The translations under genes and the position numbers were made by a program. This document shows positions 8,373 through 18,170 of a stretch of 64,000 nt of DNA, one piece after another. Source of the DNA: Lachnospiraceae bacterium (lineage in GTDB: Bacteria; Bacillota_A; Clostridia; Lachnospirales; Lachnospiraceae); assembly GCA_004556565.1 (NCBI GenBank), contig SFGN01000011.1, positions 5,735 to 69,734 on the forward strand, in the 5' to 3' direction. Below the pieces are notes generated by a model that was given only the letters and a program-made list of their open reading frames with translations, did no database searches and was not told the origin of the DNA. How positions within the stretch are numbered: the first letter of the stretch is position 1; every line of letters begins with the position of its first letter.

Positions 8373-9560
8373 TTACAGATATTTTTTCAGTTGCTCTGCT
8401 TTATCAATCTTCTCCCACGGAAGGGCAAGATCATTTCTCCCGAAATGTCCGTAAGCCGCTGTTTGTTTATAAATCGGGCGTCGAAGATCAAGCATCTTGA
8501 TAATTCCTGCCGGACGGAGATCAAAATTCTCTCTCACAATCTCAACCAGCTTCTCATCGGAGAGCCTGCCTGTGCCGAAGGTATCTACCATGACAGAAGT
8601 CGGGTGTGCAACACCGATTGCATAAGAAAGCTGAATCTCGCATTTCTTAGCAAGTCCGGCTGCAACAATATTTTTTGCCGCATAACGGGCCGCATATGCC
8701 GCGGACCGGTCTACCTTCGTGCAGTCCTTGCCTGAGAACGCACCGCCGCCGTGACGTGCCATGCCGCCGTAGGTGTCTACAATGATCTTCCTTCCTGTCA
8801 GTCCGCTGTCTCCGTGCGGTCCGCCGATAACAAAACGTCCTGTCGGATTAATGAAAAACTTCGTATTTTCATCGATCATATCCTGCGGAAGAACCGCATC
8901 AAACACATATTTCTCAATATCCGTGTGAATCTGCTCCTGTGTCACATCCGGATCATGCTGTGTGGATAAAACAACAGCATCCAGCCGCTTAGGAACACCG
9001 TTTTCATCATACTCCACCGTCACCTGGGACTTTCCGTCCGGGCGCAGATACGGAAGCGTTCCGTTCTTTCTTACTTCCGTAAGCTTCTGTGCCAGCTTAT
9101 GTGCCATAGAAATCGGATATGGCATAAATTCTTCTGTCTCATCGGTCGCATATCCGAACATCATCCCCTGGTCTCCGGCACCGATTGCTTCAATTTCATC
9201 CTCTGACATTTTGTGCTCCTTCGCTTCCAAAGCTTTGTCCACGCCAAGTGCGATATCTGCAGACTGTTCGTCAATAGCTGTGATCACGCCGCATGTATCG
9301 GCATCAAATCCAAATTTTCCTCTTGTATATCCAATTTCTCTGACCGTGTCTCTTACGATTTTCTGAATATCCGCATATGCCTTTGTCGTAATCTCTCCCA
9401 TTACCATGACAAGTCCTGTCGTTGTGCATGTCTCACATGCCACACGGCTCATCGGGTCCTGCTCAAGCAGCGCATCCAGAATCGCATCAGAAATCTGGTC
9501 ACACATTTTATCCGGATGTCCTTCGGTTACTGATTCAGATGTAAATAAACGTCTCTCCAT
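8373..9560 (-). CDS. metK: S-adenosylmethionine synthase
   Basis: MetK makes S-adenosylmethionine from methionine and ATP. The 395-residue length is standard. Signature motifs are present: TSESVTEGHPDK at the N-terminus, GAGDQGMMFGYA in the middle, and the GGGAFSGKDCTKVDRSAAY loop near the C-terminal third, written here as GGGAFSGKD plus TKVDRSAAY. The frame stays open for another 115 codons upstream, but that stretch is the riboswitch leader. The ATG at 9560 is chosen because AGGAG lies nine bases before it; the ATG at 9566 is too close to the site. Expression is controlled by the SAM-I riboswitch and terminator immediately upstream, giving end-product feedback. Confidence 0.97.
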   Translation of the reverse strand: MERRLFTSESVTEGHPDKMCDQISDAILDALLEQDPMSRVACETCTTTGLVMVMGEITTKAYADIQKIVRDTVREIGYTRGKFGFDADTCGVITAIDEQSADIALGVDKALEAKEHKMSEDEIEAIGAGDQGMMFGYATDETEEFMPYPISMAHKLAQKLTEVRKNGTLPYLRPDGKSQVTVEYDENGVPKRLDAVVLSTQHDPDVTQEQIHTDIEKYVFDAVLPQDMIDENTKFFINPTGRFVIGGPHGDSGLTGRKIIVDTYGGMARHGGGAFSGKDCTKVDRSAAYAARYAAKNIVAAGLAKKCEIQLSYAIGVAHPTSVMVDTFGTGRLSDEKLVEIVRENFDLRPAGIIKMLDLRRPIYKQTAAYGHFGRNDLALPWEKIDKAEQLKKYL

Positions 9561-9701
9561 GTTCATCTTCTCCTTTTCCTGTGTTTTGTGTCGTGTTTTG
9601 TAACTTTTTGATACTAAGGTATAAATGTGCTTCGCATGCCGATGCGCGGCTGTTTTAGCAGTCTTCCTCTGTGCATCATGCACATCCTCGCGGAGCGTTT
9701 T

Positions 9702-9734
9702 TATGATATAAGAAACGAAGTTTCCTATATCATA
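9702..9734 (-). repeat. Near-perfect palindrome in the metK leader
   Basis: TATGATATA-(A/G)-GAAAC pairs with GTTTC-(C/T)-TATATCATA around a short loop: about 14 base pairs with one mismatch. It sits directly after the riboswitch terminator and before the metK ribosome-binding site. Smaller hairpins (GTGCAtgATGCAC-type and CGCATcggcATGCG-type) follow in 9625-9700. The role is unknown; it could stabilise the read-through mRNA. Confidence 0.5.
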
Positions 9735-9766
9735 AAAAACAGCCCACAAGAAGTGGACTGTTGTTT
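9733..9766 (-). terminator. Riboswitch-controlled terminator of metK
   Basis: ACAGTCCAC-TTCTT-GTGGGCTGT forms nine pairs (9739-9761) and is followed on the minus strand by six U residues. It lies just after the SAM-I aptamer, in the position of the expression platform. With SAM bound the aptamer favours this terminator, shutting off metK. Confidence 0.88.
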
Positions 9767-9782
9767 TTATCTTAGTAACAAT

Positions 9783-9882
9783 CCTCTTATTGTTCGATTG
9801 CTCGCTCAGGCTGGCACCTTCCGTCACTGGGGTTGCCGCAGCTTCACAGATCCTTTGTATCTCCACTGCTCTGAATAAGAGA
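9783..9882 (-). ncRNA. SAM-I (S-box) riboswitch
   Basis: The minus strand carries the S-box pattern: P1 strands CTTATT (about 9874-9879) and AATAAG (about 9785-9790), the AGAG...GGA element, GCGGCAACC, and GGAAGGTGCCA followed by CCTG and GCGA-type joining sequence. It is preceded by a promoter and followed by an intrinsic terminator, all upstream of metK. S-adenosylmethionine is the known ligand of this class, so metK is repressed by its product. Confidence 0.9.
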
Positions 9883-9911
9883 AAGTTTCTTTCTTCGGTT
9901 GTCAATACGAT

Positions 9912-9940
9912 ACTTTACACTGTTGAATAGTGAATGTCAA
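9912..9940 (-). promoter_or_regulatory. Sigma-A promoter of the SAM riboswitch-metK transcript
   Basis: TTGACA (9935-9940) and TAAAGT (9912-9917) are separated by exactly 17 bases on the minus strand. Transcription would begin near 9905, about 20 bases before the riboswitch P1 stem, which fits. Confidence 0.6.
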
Positions 9941-9986
9941 TATCATATTCCTATTTTAGATTTTTTTAAGAAATCATTCGGGCATT

Positions 9987-11279
9987 TCAGCTTACTTTCA
10001 GCCGGAATTTCTGGATATCCTTCTCACTTTCCACCTTTTCGATAACTCCGCCAAGGCTTCTCAGTTTTTCTTCAAACCGTTCATATCCTCGCTGAATATA
10101 CACAATATCATCAACAATTGTGATTCCTTCCGCCGCAAGCCCTGCAATGCAAAGCGCGGCTCCCGCACGGAGATCCAGTGCGCTGACTCTTGCCCCTGTC
10201 AGCCTCTGCACTCCCTGGATAGTAGCCGAATTGCCGTCAATCTTGACATTAGCTCCCATCCTTGTCAACTCATCCAGATATTTAAAACGGTTTTCAAAAA
10301 TACTTTCCGTAATTATACTTGTTCCTTTTGCCAGTGCAAGTGCCACACCAATCTGCGGCTGCATATCAGTCGGATATCCCGGATACGGCAATGTTTTGAC
10401 CTGCGTGCATCGAAGATCTCCTTTTGACACGACACGAACCGCATCATCGAATTCCTCCACTTCACAGCCGATATCGACCAGCTTGGAAATAGTCGCTTCC
10501 AGATGCTTCGGAATTACATTCAGTACCGTAACATCTCCTTTTGTGGCCGCTGCCGCAAACATAAATGTCCCTGCCTCAATCTGATCAGGTATGATAGAAT
10601 ATTCTGTCTTATGGAGTGAACGCACACCTTTAATCTTTATCACATCCGTTCCTGCCCCTCTGATGTTGGCGCCCATACTGTTCAGGAAGTTGGCAACATC
10701 AACGACATGCGGCTCTTTTGCCACATTCTCCATAATTGTCTGCCCCTCAGCCATTGCTGCAGCCAGCATTACGTTAATAGTCGCGCCGACACTTACTACG
10801 TCAAAATAAAGATGCGTGCCTTTCAGATGCTCTGCCTCCGCCACGATCTTGCCATGTTCAATGTCGACATCCGCGCCCAGGGCACGGAATCCTTTCAAAT
10901 GCTGATCAATCGGACGGCTTCCGATATTGCATCCACCGGGAAGTGCTACCTCTGCTCTCTTATATTTTCCGAGCATTGCACCAAGGAGATAATAAGATGC
11001 CCTGATTTTCTTGATATAATCATATTCAATATTGAAATCTCCGATTGTGCTTCCGTTGATCCTGACCGTGTGACGGTCGATCCTCTGCACATGTGCACCG
11101 ATACCTTCTATTGCTTCCAGCATCACATTAATATCATTAACATCCGGTAAATTTTCAACCAGAACTGTCTCGTCTGTCATAATTGCCGCTGCGAGAATTC
11201 CGAGTGCTGCATTTTTTGCTCCCCCAATCTCGACCTCTCCTACCAGCGGATTTCCACCTTTAATAATAAACTGTTCCAT
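9987..11279 (-). CDS. murA: UDP-N-acetylglucosamine 1-carboxyvinyltransferase
   Basis: MurA transfers enolpyruvate from PEP to UDP-GlcNAc, the first committed step of peptidoglycan synthesis; it is the target of fosfomycin. The 430-residue protein has the two-lobed EPSP-synthase fold. The start GGAKNAALGILAAA gives the catalytic Lys-Asn, and the mobile loop PGGCNIGSRPID carries the reactive Cys117. A TTG reading begins four codons earlier, but GAGGTG lies six bases before the ATG at 11279, which I take as the start. Gram-positives often carry two MurA paralogues; which one this is cannot be told. A long leader precedes it. Confidence 0.95.
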   Translation of the reverse strand: MEQFIIKGGNPLVGEVEIGGAKNAALGILAAAIMTDETVLVENLPDVNDINVMLEAIEGIGAHVQRIDRHTVRINGSTIGDFNIEYDYIKKIRASYYLLGAMLGKYKRAEVALPGGCNIGSRPIDQHLKGFRALGADVDIEHGKIVAEAEHLKGTHLYFDVVSVGATINVMLAAAMAEGQTIMENVAKEPHVVDVANFLNSMGANIRGAGTDVIKIKGVRSLHKTEYSIIPDQIEAGTFMFAAAATKGDVTVLNVIPKHLEATISKLVDIGCEVEEFDDAVRVVSKGDLRCTQVKTLPYPGYPTDMQPQIGVALALAKGTSIITESIFENRFKYLDELTRMGANVKIDGNSATIQGVQRLTGARVSALDLRAGAALCIAGLAAEGITIVDDIVYIQRGYERFEEKLRSLGGVIEKVESEKDIQKFRLKVS

Positions 11280-11516
11280 ATCGCACCTCAATAACCGATA
11301 ATATACTGTACTCCCTCGTATAGCAGCAGAAGATAACCGGTATATGTGCGGAATATCCAGCGGCGCTATACTAACTTTACCCCTTAATTAAAGTAAATCA
11401 TACGAAAACATAATTCCGAAAAACTCTGTATCTTCACCGCCCCTAACCGGCTCAGACACGCATAGTACAAACCATGCTATTCTTAATGATTATATCACAC
11501 TTTACAGTTTTGTAAA
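11280..11516 (-). promoter_or_regulatory. murA promoter and about 200-nt untranslated leader
   Basis: TTTACA (11511-11516) and TATAAT (11489-11494) stand 16 bases apart on the minus strand. The predicted start near 11483 leaves about 200 bases before the murA ATG without any open frame. The leader contains a GCATGG/CTATGC hairpin near its 5' end and complementary GTATAGC and GCTATAC segments that enclose about 45 bases nearer the gene. It matches no riboswitch class I can recognise. Confidence 0.5.
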
Positions 11517-11553
11517 ATAATTTTTATATTTTGTGAATTTTTGCTTAAGTATT

Positions 11554-12069
11554 TCAGGATTTTGACAGATTTTCTACCGCATTTAACACATTTTCAATAG
11601 TCTGCTCAATCAGATATCCGTCCTCACACACTGTGATATCCGCATACTTTTCAAACAGCTTCACCCGTTCGTCATACAGCTGCCTGAAGGTCTGCCCCTC
11701 TTTTAAAACAACTCCTCTCTTTTTCGGGCTTTTAATCCTTTGCTTTATTGTTTGATAAGATGCTTTTAAATATACGATTGTTCCGATTTCTTTAAAATGT
11801 TTCATTGCCTCTTCACAGTATACAACACTTCCTCCCGGGGAGATGACTGCATTTTTCACATTCAAATCACGGTTGACCTGATTCTCGATCCCAAGAAAAC
11901 CTTCCTCCCCGATTTCTGCGATAATCTCCCTCAAAAGTTTTCCTTCCTGCGCCTGGATCAGCAGATCTGTATCAACGAACTGTTTCCCGAGCCGTTTTGC
12001 CACCACGACCCCAACTGTACTTTTGCCGACTGCCGGCATTCCGATAAAAACCAGATTACTCTTTATCAT
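11554..12069 (-). CDS. Shikimate-kinase-like P-loop kinase (substrate site altered)
   Basis: The 171-residue protein has the shikimate kinase fold: Walker A GMPAVGKST (10-18), the DTD pair (33-35) and the RxxxYxxxAD-like end of the LID helix. It differs at the residues that hold shikimate. The conserved Arg of the GEEGFR motif is Leu (GEEGFLG, 54-60), and the RGGG motif reads SPGGS (77-81). Annotation pipelines would probably call it aroK, but a different acceptor substrate is plausible. It stands next to murA and an Arg-Asp repeat gene, with no other aromatic pathway gene nearby, which gives no support for a shikimate role. Confidence 0.75.
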   Translation of the reverse strand: MIKSNLVFIGMPAVGKSTVGVVVAKRLGKQFVDTDLLIQAQEGKLLREIIAEIGEEGFLGIENQVNRDLNVKNAVISPGGSVVYCEEAMKHFKEIGTIVYLKASYQTIKQRIKSPKKRGVVLKEGQTFRQLYDERVKLFEKYADITVCEDGYLIEQTIENVLNAVENLSKS

Positions 12070-12118
12070 ATGTCCTCCTTTTCACATGTGCGGGCTATGT
12101 GCTGCCAACAATCATAAG

Positions 12119-12652
12119 CTAAATGTGCCGCACCGGATATAATTTTCTTTCTTCTCTTCTATGTTCCCGCCTGCGGCGCTGTACTTCCTGAAGAAGCAGC
12201 ACTTCCACCAGGTCTCTCAGATTATCTCTTTCAAACGGATTTCTTCTGCCTCGGTCTCGGTCCCTGTCCCGGTCTCGGTCTCGGTCCCTGTCCCGGTCTC
12301 TGTCTCGGTCTCGATCCCGGTTTCTGTCCCGGTCTTGATCTCTGCGCCACATTTCCCTGTCAAATTGTGTTCCTTTTACAGGTTCTTTATCATCTATGAT
12401 TCCATCTTCCTGCATTTTTTTACAGATTGAAGAAACCATCCTGCGAAGCTGCAATCGGTCCGGATATTCATCATACATCATACTCAGCCGGTAATCCATC
12501 CTGTCACATGCCTCCTCGACATAGGGCATAGCACGTTTAGCCGCAGCCGGATACATCCCCGTCATGTACTCGTAATCCCTGCGTTCCATCCGCTCGTCAT
12601 CAAACGCAAACGGCATCGGATACGCCATATAATAAGGCAATTTTTCACTCAT
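12119..12652 (-). CDS. Conserved hypothetical protein with Arg-Asp repeat tract
   Basis: This 177-residue protein has two parts. Residues 1 to about 92 are a folded, Tyr/Met-rich domain beginning MSEKLPYYMAYPMPF, with two pairs of charged helices (MYPAAAKRAMPYVEEACDR and MMYDEYPDRLQLRRM patterns); I know relatives of this domain in Lachnospiraceae without assigned function. About residues 105-135 are a nearly pure Arg-Asp dipeptide tract encoded by a degenerate 6-base repeat (12245-12340). A basic, Arg-rich tail follows. There is no signal peptide or membrane segment. RD tracts can bind RNA or drive self-association, but no role is shown. Confidence 0.7.
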   Translation of the reverse strand: MSEKLPYYMAYPMPFAFDDERMERRDYEYMTGMYPAAAKRAMPYVEEACDRMDYRLSMMYDEYPDRLQLRRMVSSICKKMQEDGIIDDKEPVKGTQFDREMWRRDQDRDRNRDRDRDRDRDRDRDRDRDRDRDRGRRNPFERDNLRDLVEVLLLQEVQRRRREHRREERKLYPVRHI

Positions 12653-12846
12653 AATCGCACTTCCGTTTCAGACATTATATCATTATTGTATGCAAAAGAG
12701 AAGAAGGTGTTCATTAAACTATAAGTAACAGCGCGGCTTCGTGACAGTTCAGTCTCTTCCTGAATCACAAAAAGAGCTGCCGATTTCCTCTTAGCTGAGG
12801 AATGGAACTAAATAGCTATGTGCCTGGGAAGGAATGGTAAGAAGGA

Positions 12847-12878
12847 GGCAGCCTCCCCTTTCGGTTCGGCTGCCTTTT
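12847..12878. terminator. Hairpin terminator at the end of the GH2-SLH gene
   Basis: GGCAGCC (12847-12853) pairs with GGCTGCC (12868-12874). It is followed by TTTTC on the plus strand and by a weak pyrimidine run on the minus strand, about 50 bases after the SLH stop codon. Its sequence resembles the terminator after the GH123-SLH gene (24435-24464), which suggests the two gene ends are related copies. Confidence 0.5.
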
Positions 12879-12927
12879 CAATGTTGCTTCTATCATTTAT
12901 TTACTTGTTTGAAATTTTCACTGGAGG

Positions 12928-15864
12928 TTATTCCTCATATGCCCCGCTGAATCTCTGTATAATAATTGCCGCCTGTGCGCGGTTTGTATTTCCCTGCGGG
13001 TTCAGGTTTCCGTTATCCCCTTTGATCAGGCCTTTTGCCACTGCCCATTTCACTGCGTCTTCTGCAAATCCGCTGACTTTATCTGCATCGGGGAAATCTG
13101 ACAGGTCATCAGAAGCTTTCACATCATATCCTTCCGATTTTGCATAACGGTACAGAATCGTCGCAATCTGTTCTCTGGTGATATTGTCCGCCGGACCGAA
13201 TGTTCCTGTAGCTGTATATCCTGTAATAATTTCATTATCATTTGCCCAGATTACGGCGTCAGCGAACCAGTCATTTTCAGTCACATCCGGGAATCTGCTT
13301 TCAAATTTTACTTCCGGTTCCCCGGCGATACGATACAGGATGACTGCAAACTGCGCTCTTGCCAGCGTGTCAGCCGGCCCAAATGTATTATTTCCATATC
13401 CGCTCATCACCTCATTGACATATGCCCAGTTGGCTGCATCGTAAAACCAGTCATTGTTCTTCACATCATTGTAGATTTTATCTACTCCGTATACCGTAAT
13501 CTTGATGCCTGCAGTCTTGTCACCTGCCTTTGCCGTAATCGTAGCTTCGCCCGGCCACAGAGCTTTGATCTTTCCGTTTGCATCAACGGTAAGAACTTCG
13601 TCATCAGAGCTTGACCACTCTACCTTATCCGCATCATCTGCATCTGCCGGATTCACGGTCACTGCAAGCTCTTTCTCTTCTTTAATAATAAGGCTGTCTG
13701 TATCTGCTTTAATGCTGATAGATTCTACCGTTTTTTGCTCTTTTACCAGCTTCGCATCTGCCCAGTCCGCATGATCCGAATAATTGTTCTCACCCTCTTC
13801 CACAACAAGAATCAATTTCTCCGCTGTCTCATCCAGAGACAGCTTGACCTGTTTCTGCGGGGTATCATATGTCATGACTCCGCTGTCAAATGCCGGTTCT
13901 CCGTCTTCATTATTTATGTACACCTTAAACGTCAGGTTCGCATAATATCCGTCCGGATTCTGGGAATAATCTACACCGACATAACTCTCGAATCCTGTAT
14001 AGCCTGCATCTTTAATATCATACACAATTCTGGATGATGCATGAGTTCCGATTCCTTTTTTGTATACAACCGGGTTCTGCTGTTCGTCTGTCAGTGCAAT
14101 TGCACCTCCGTTTGAGGCGGCATCCCTGTTGACTGAACCATATCCGGCATCCGCACTCTCCCATTCCATATCCGAAAGATAGGTCGTGCCTTCTCGTGCA
14201 TCCTCTTTCAGGTACTGCACTCCGGAATCAATAAATGTCGCATCTCCTCCGTTCTCTCCCTGTGAATCCAGCACGATCTGGATTTTGTCTCCTGCGGTTA
14301 CTTCACATATCGTATACATACGGACAGCAGAGCCTTCATTCAGTGTCTTTTTCTCACTATCTGACGGCCAGATTTTTTCTCCGTTTTTCTGTATCCAAAG
14401 ATCCACGCCGCCCCACTGACCCTGATATTTTTCTGCAAAAACAGTCAGTGCGACACTTCCGTCCTCCGGAACCACAAAGGTCCTTACCGCATTGCGGTCA
14501 GATGCCGGGTGCATATATCGCGGTCCTGCATACAGCCATCCACTTCCTCCGCTCCATGCATATTCTCCTGCGATAAATCCTCCTTCACTGTCATCCAGAT
14601 CCGTTATTTCTTTGCTGCTTCTGTCCATCACCTGATAAAACCAGCCGTTTGCACCGTTCACGCCGGGAACAAAACTATCCCAGGCTTCATATACAGGATT
14701 TCTGTTTTCTTCGTTTATTTTCAGCAGGTATTGTTTAATACCATTGCCGTCCGGAGATGTAACTTCTATTGTAATCGTATTATGTTCATCCGGCACAGCC
14801 TTGATATATGCCATATCTTCCAACGTTCCTGCATCTGAAATATCCGCCATTTCTCCGTTAACTGTAACTGTAGAATCCGTGTTCGCCGGAAATGCCTTGA
14901 TCCAGAATTCTTTTTCATTTCCGGATAATGTCAGGGTATATTCTGTCTGATACGGCGAAAATACAATATCCTGTCCTGCCACAAAAAGACCGGCAAGATT
15001 GTAATCGAGGACTGTATCTACCCCTTTATCTTTATAAATTTCAAACTCTTTTACAGAAGCCTTCGGTTCACTTCCTCCGCTTACTCCCTGAGTGGATTCT
15101 ACCCTGGTAAATTCTACTTTGACATAGCGCACTCCTTCTGCTGTGAATTTGTCAAGCTCTTCATTCGCATGTGCCGTCTTGGAAGAAGTTGATTGTTCTT
15201 CCCATGCTTTTCCGTCGGCGGATGTATAAATGGTATATGTGCATCTTAAATAATCAAATTCTACGGCGATTCTGGCATTACGGATATCACACGCTTTCCC
15301 CAGATCGACCGTCAGTGCCTCCGGACTATCTTCCGTCACTTTATTTTTGCTTCTCCACAACGTCAGGACATCTCCATCAACTGCCTGTTCTGGTGTTGTT
15401 CCTTCATCTGTGCTTGTTGCAGAAACCGCGGCACCTTCTGCAAGATTTTCACGCAGCTCGCTCTCATCCGCACTGCCGCGCCCCTCCGTAACATAGGGCG
15501 ATAACCAGCATGGTATTGCTTTATTCGATTCATTCTCACTTATCGCTAAAAGTGTCAGCATCTTTACACCGGAAATATCCACATCTATCTCAGATACTCC
15601 TGTCGTTACCGGTTCACTGACATAAAGCAGAGATCCGTCCCCGTACACCTTAAATGTGACGCCTGTGTTTGTTGCATCCGGATTTTTCAATCCGACCTTT
15701 CCTGTGAGCCGTTGATAATTTCCCTTCAAATCATACTGAACCGGTGCGGCATTTTTTACTTCCAGACTGCTGCCATATTCCTGTCCGTTCATTGTAACCG
15801 TTCCTTTTGTAACTGACGGTGCGTCCTCCCCCGGAACAGTCTCTTCTTTTTCCGCCAGATACAT
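12928..15864 (-). pseudogene. C-terminal part of broken GH2 surface glycosidase: NPCBM, CBM32, Big2 and SLH modules
   Basis: This 978-codon frame is the cell-wall half of a once larger secreted enzyme. In order it shows an NPCBM-like domain, an F5/8 type C (CBM32-like) sugar-binding domain near 130-270, a cadherin-like beta-sandwich, a jelly-roll-like region, a second NPCBM domain (about 565-725), a bacterial Ig-like Big2 domain (about 730-815), and three SLH repeats ending at the C-terminus (LARAQ, ITREQ and TNRAQ motifs). It lacks its own signal peptide. The first ATG is internal: the frame continues upstream for 16 sense codons to an in-frame TGA at 15913-15915 and then joins the GH2 fragment. 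SLH domains normally bind pyruvylated wall polymers. Confidence 0.85.
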
Positions 15865-15912
15865 GGATTTCTGGTCGATTGGAATTCCCTGTGCGATTTC
15901 TTCATAGGGAAC

Positions 15913-16874
15913 TCATTTTGCTTCCAGGGCATGCGATGTAATCTCGATCGATGCCGTTTCCAGGCCGTCTGCCTTTGCCGTAACCGTAATTGTTCCTGCC
16001 TCTTTGCTTGCTTCTACGTAAATCCCTGTCATTCCTGCACTTGCCTGAACCGGATTTGCCCCGACTCTCTGGTCGCCGTCACCTACAATACTTGCATCTC
16101 CTTCCACAGAAAATGTAAGGAGGTTATCTGCACTCTGGCATACATTTCCATCCTCATCCACTATCGTTGCATATACCATCACCTTATCAGATCCATCCGC
16201 AGTCAGGCTCATTCCACGGTCATCCGCCTCAAGCAGAATCTTTGCCGGTTCCTTAGCCGTATGTACTTCCTGCTCCGCAATCACATTTCCCTGGCTGTCA
16301 TATCCTTCCGCTTTCAGATAAGAACCTGATGTATACGGGACATTTTCAAAGAAGAACGGCGGATGTTCCAGATTTCCTGCTGTTTTCTCCTGTATCGGTG
16401 AATGTTCCTGCGACCACAGCGTCTTCCCGGACGCGTTAAGCACACTCAATTTTACTTTTTCCGCATTGCTGTATACATAAATTTCCCTTGAAGTATCTGT
16501 TCCCACTGTCTGCCCGTCTGACTTGTCCATCACGGGCGCAGTCTCACTCCAACTGCTGGCAATGAACAGGAGCGGACTCGTTTCCACATCCTGGGATTCC
16601 AGATATTCATCGGTCTCTGCCGGACGCTGGCTTGCAAATGCATAATAAGCATACTTCGGAATCCTCATCAGATCCCATATCCCGCACGGAGACATAGTAT
16701 CATGGTATCCTCGGTTGTGATCAATTCCTATCCACATGATTACTCCCGCAAATCTGTGATTGCTGTCAATATAATTCTGAATTCCTTCTGATAACGAAAC
16801 CGCACCTGTTCCGTTAAAGGTATATCCGTTCCACAATCTATTATTTGCCTGAGCTGCCATTCTTGCCTCACCGC
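15913..16874 (-). pseudogene. Middle part of broken GH2 glycosidase: barrel end, DUF4982 and C5 domains
   Basis: Coding resemblance to GH2 beta-galactosidases resumes at about 16874, in a different frame from the N-terminal fragment. It shows the final strands of the TIM barrel (FAGVIMWIGIDHNRGYH, then a DLMRIPKYAYYAFASQRP-type helix), a DUF4982 beta-sandwich, and a GH2 C5/Ig-like domain ending SIEITSHALEAK. It is then cut by an in-frame TGA at 15913. The open frame extends upstream to 17076, but that part is out of register. The barrel segment that should carry the acid/base and nucleophile glutamates is absent. Confidence 0.8.
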
Positions 16875-18139
16875 CCGGATAAAAACCGGCTGTCCCACGC
16901 TCCACGCGGCAGGAAATCCTCAGGCTGCGGATGGTGGGCCGTCCTGACAATATTAAATCCTGCCGATTTATAATTGATGGCATCTCTTCTCTGCAAAGAG
17001 GACGATGCCGCATATCCGATATAGGGATATTCCTGATGGCGGTTAACACCTGAAAGAAACCCGGCATGCTCTCCATTTATCATAATTCCGTTTTCCGCAT
17101 CCATTGTAATCTTCCGGATTCCGATGGATGTTTCTTCACGATCCACTTCCTCCCCGTCCACAAATACTCTGGATACAAGCGTGTGCATATAAGGGTCATC
17201 CAGACTCCACAGATGTGGGCTTGTAACCTCAATGGTCTGATAAATACTCTCTGCCGACTCAGACTGAAGTGTAGTTTCATTCTGAGCTGTCCCTACGATT
17301 TTTCCCTCTTTATTTTTAATCTCGCTTAGTACTGTGATGTTTTTCCCCTGAGGTGTCTCATTCCGTACATGAGTTTTAATATCTACAACCGCTCTTGCCG
17401 CACTGACCTCCGGATAGTCCACCAGAATCCCTCCGCCTGCCGTTTCATCTTCATACAGCTCATCCGTAATATGAACCGTATTGACCGAATGCAGCCACAC
17501 ATTTCGATAAATACCTCCGAAATACGTAAAATCAAGCTGGCTCTGCGGTTTTCCCGGAGGAACCGTCTCATTGTCACTGTTATCCGTCAGCACTGTTATG
17601 ACATTTTTCGCACCGTCACAATGAACATAATCCGTAATATCCAGTACAAACGGAAGATAACCTCCATACTGTGTGTTCTCCACCGTCTTTGCCGCCATAT
17701 GTCCCTGGAGATGCTGACCGTTTACCCATACATCCGTCACACCCATAACAGCTTCAAACTCGATATATAATTTCTTGTTTTTGTACGATTCTGAGAGGTA
17801 GAAATGCTTTCGATACATAGCCGGTCCCTGGTAATTATCCCCGCCGCTGTTATTGTAGCTTTCCTCTCTGACCGTGTGCGGCAAATCAACATTTTCCCAT
17901 CGTTCAAGCTCTGACATATCATAGTCAACATCGATGGCTTCCGGGATATTCTGCCGCACGAATTTCCATCCCTGATTAAAATTCAGTTTCTCTCTGCCTT
18001 CCTCCGCTTCAATCTGAACAACAGAAACCTCTTCCCCGGCAGAAACCACATTTCCCGTGACAGGGATATATCCTGCGATCATCGATACAGCCAAAAATAA
18101 TGACAGAAAATGCTTTCCTGTCCTTTTTCTTTTCTTCAT
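16868..18139 (-). pseudogene. N-terminal part of broken GH2 beta-galactosidase-like enzyme
   Basis: This is the secretion signal and first half of a GH2 glycosidase. Residues 1-36 are a signal peptide (basic start, hydrophobic core LFLAVSMIAGYIPV). Residues about 50-215 are the GH2 sugar-binding jelly roll (FNQGWKF, DLPHT, YRKHF, YFGGIYRNVWL). Residues about 220-335 are the Ig-like domain, and the TIM barrel begins with GVNRHQEYPYIGYA. Resemblance stops after HPQPEDFL at about 16910, and an unrelated tail ends at 16868. AGGAG precedes the two ATG codons at 18142 and 18139. Together with the two following fragments it spans 12928-18142. The missing barrel core makes activity very unlikely. Confidence 0.85.
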
Positions 18140-18170
18140 CATCCTTCTCCTTTTTTACAAACTTTGTCGT

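Noticed and set aside
9561..9905. 115-codon N-terminal extension of metK
   Set aside because: The stretch is the SAM-I riboswitch, its terminator and the leader; the usual MetK start with AGGAG is at 9560.
12245..12340. Short-period repeat that could be non-coding satellite DNA
   Set aside because: It reads as Arg-Asp codons inside a good gene with conserved flanks.
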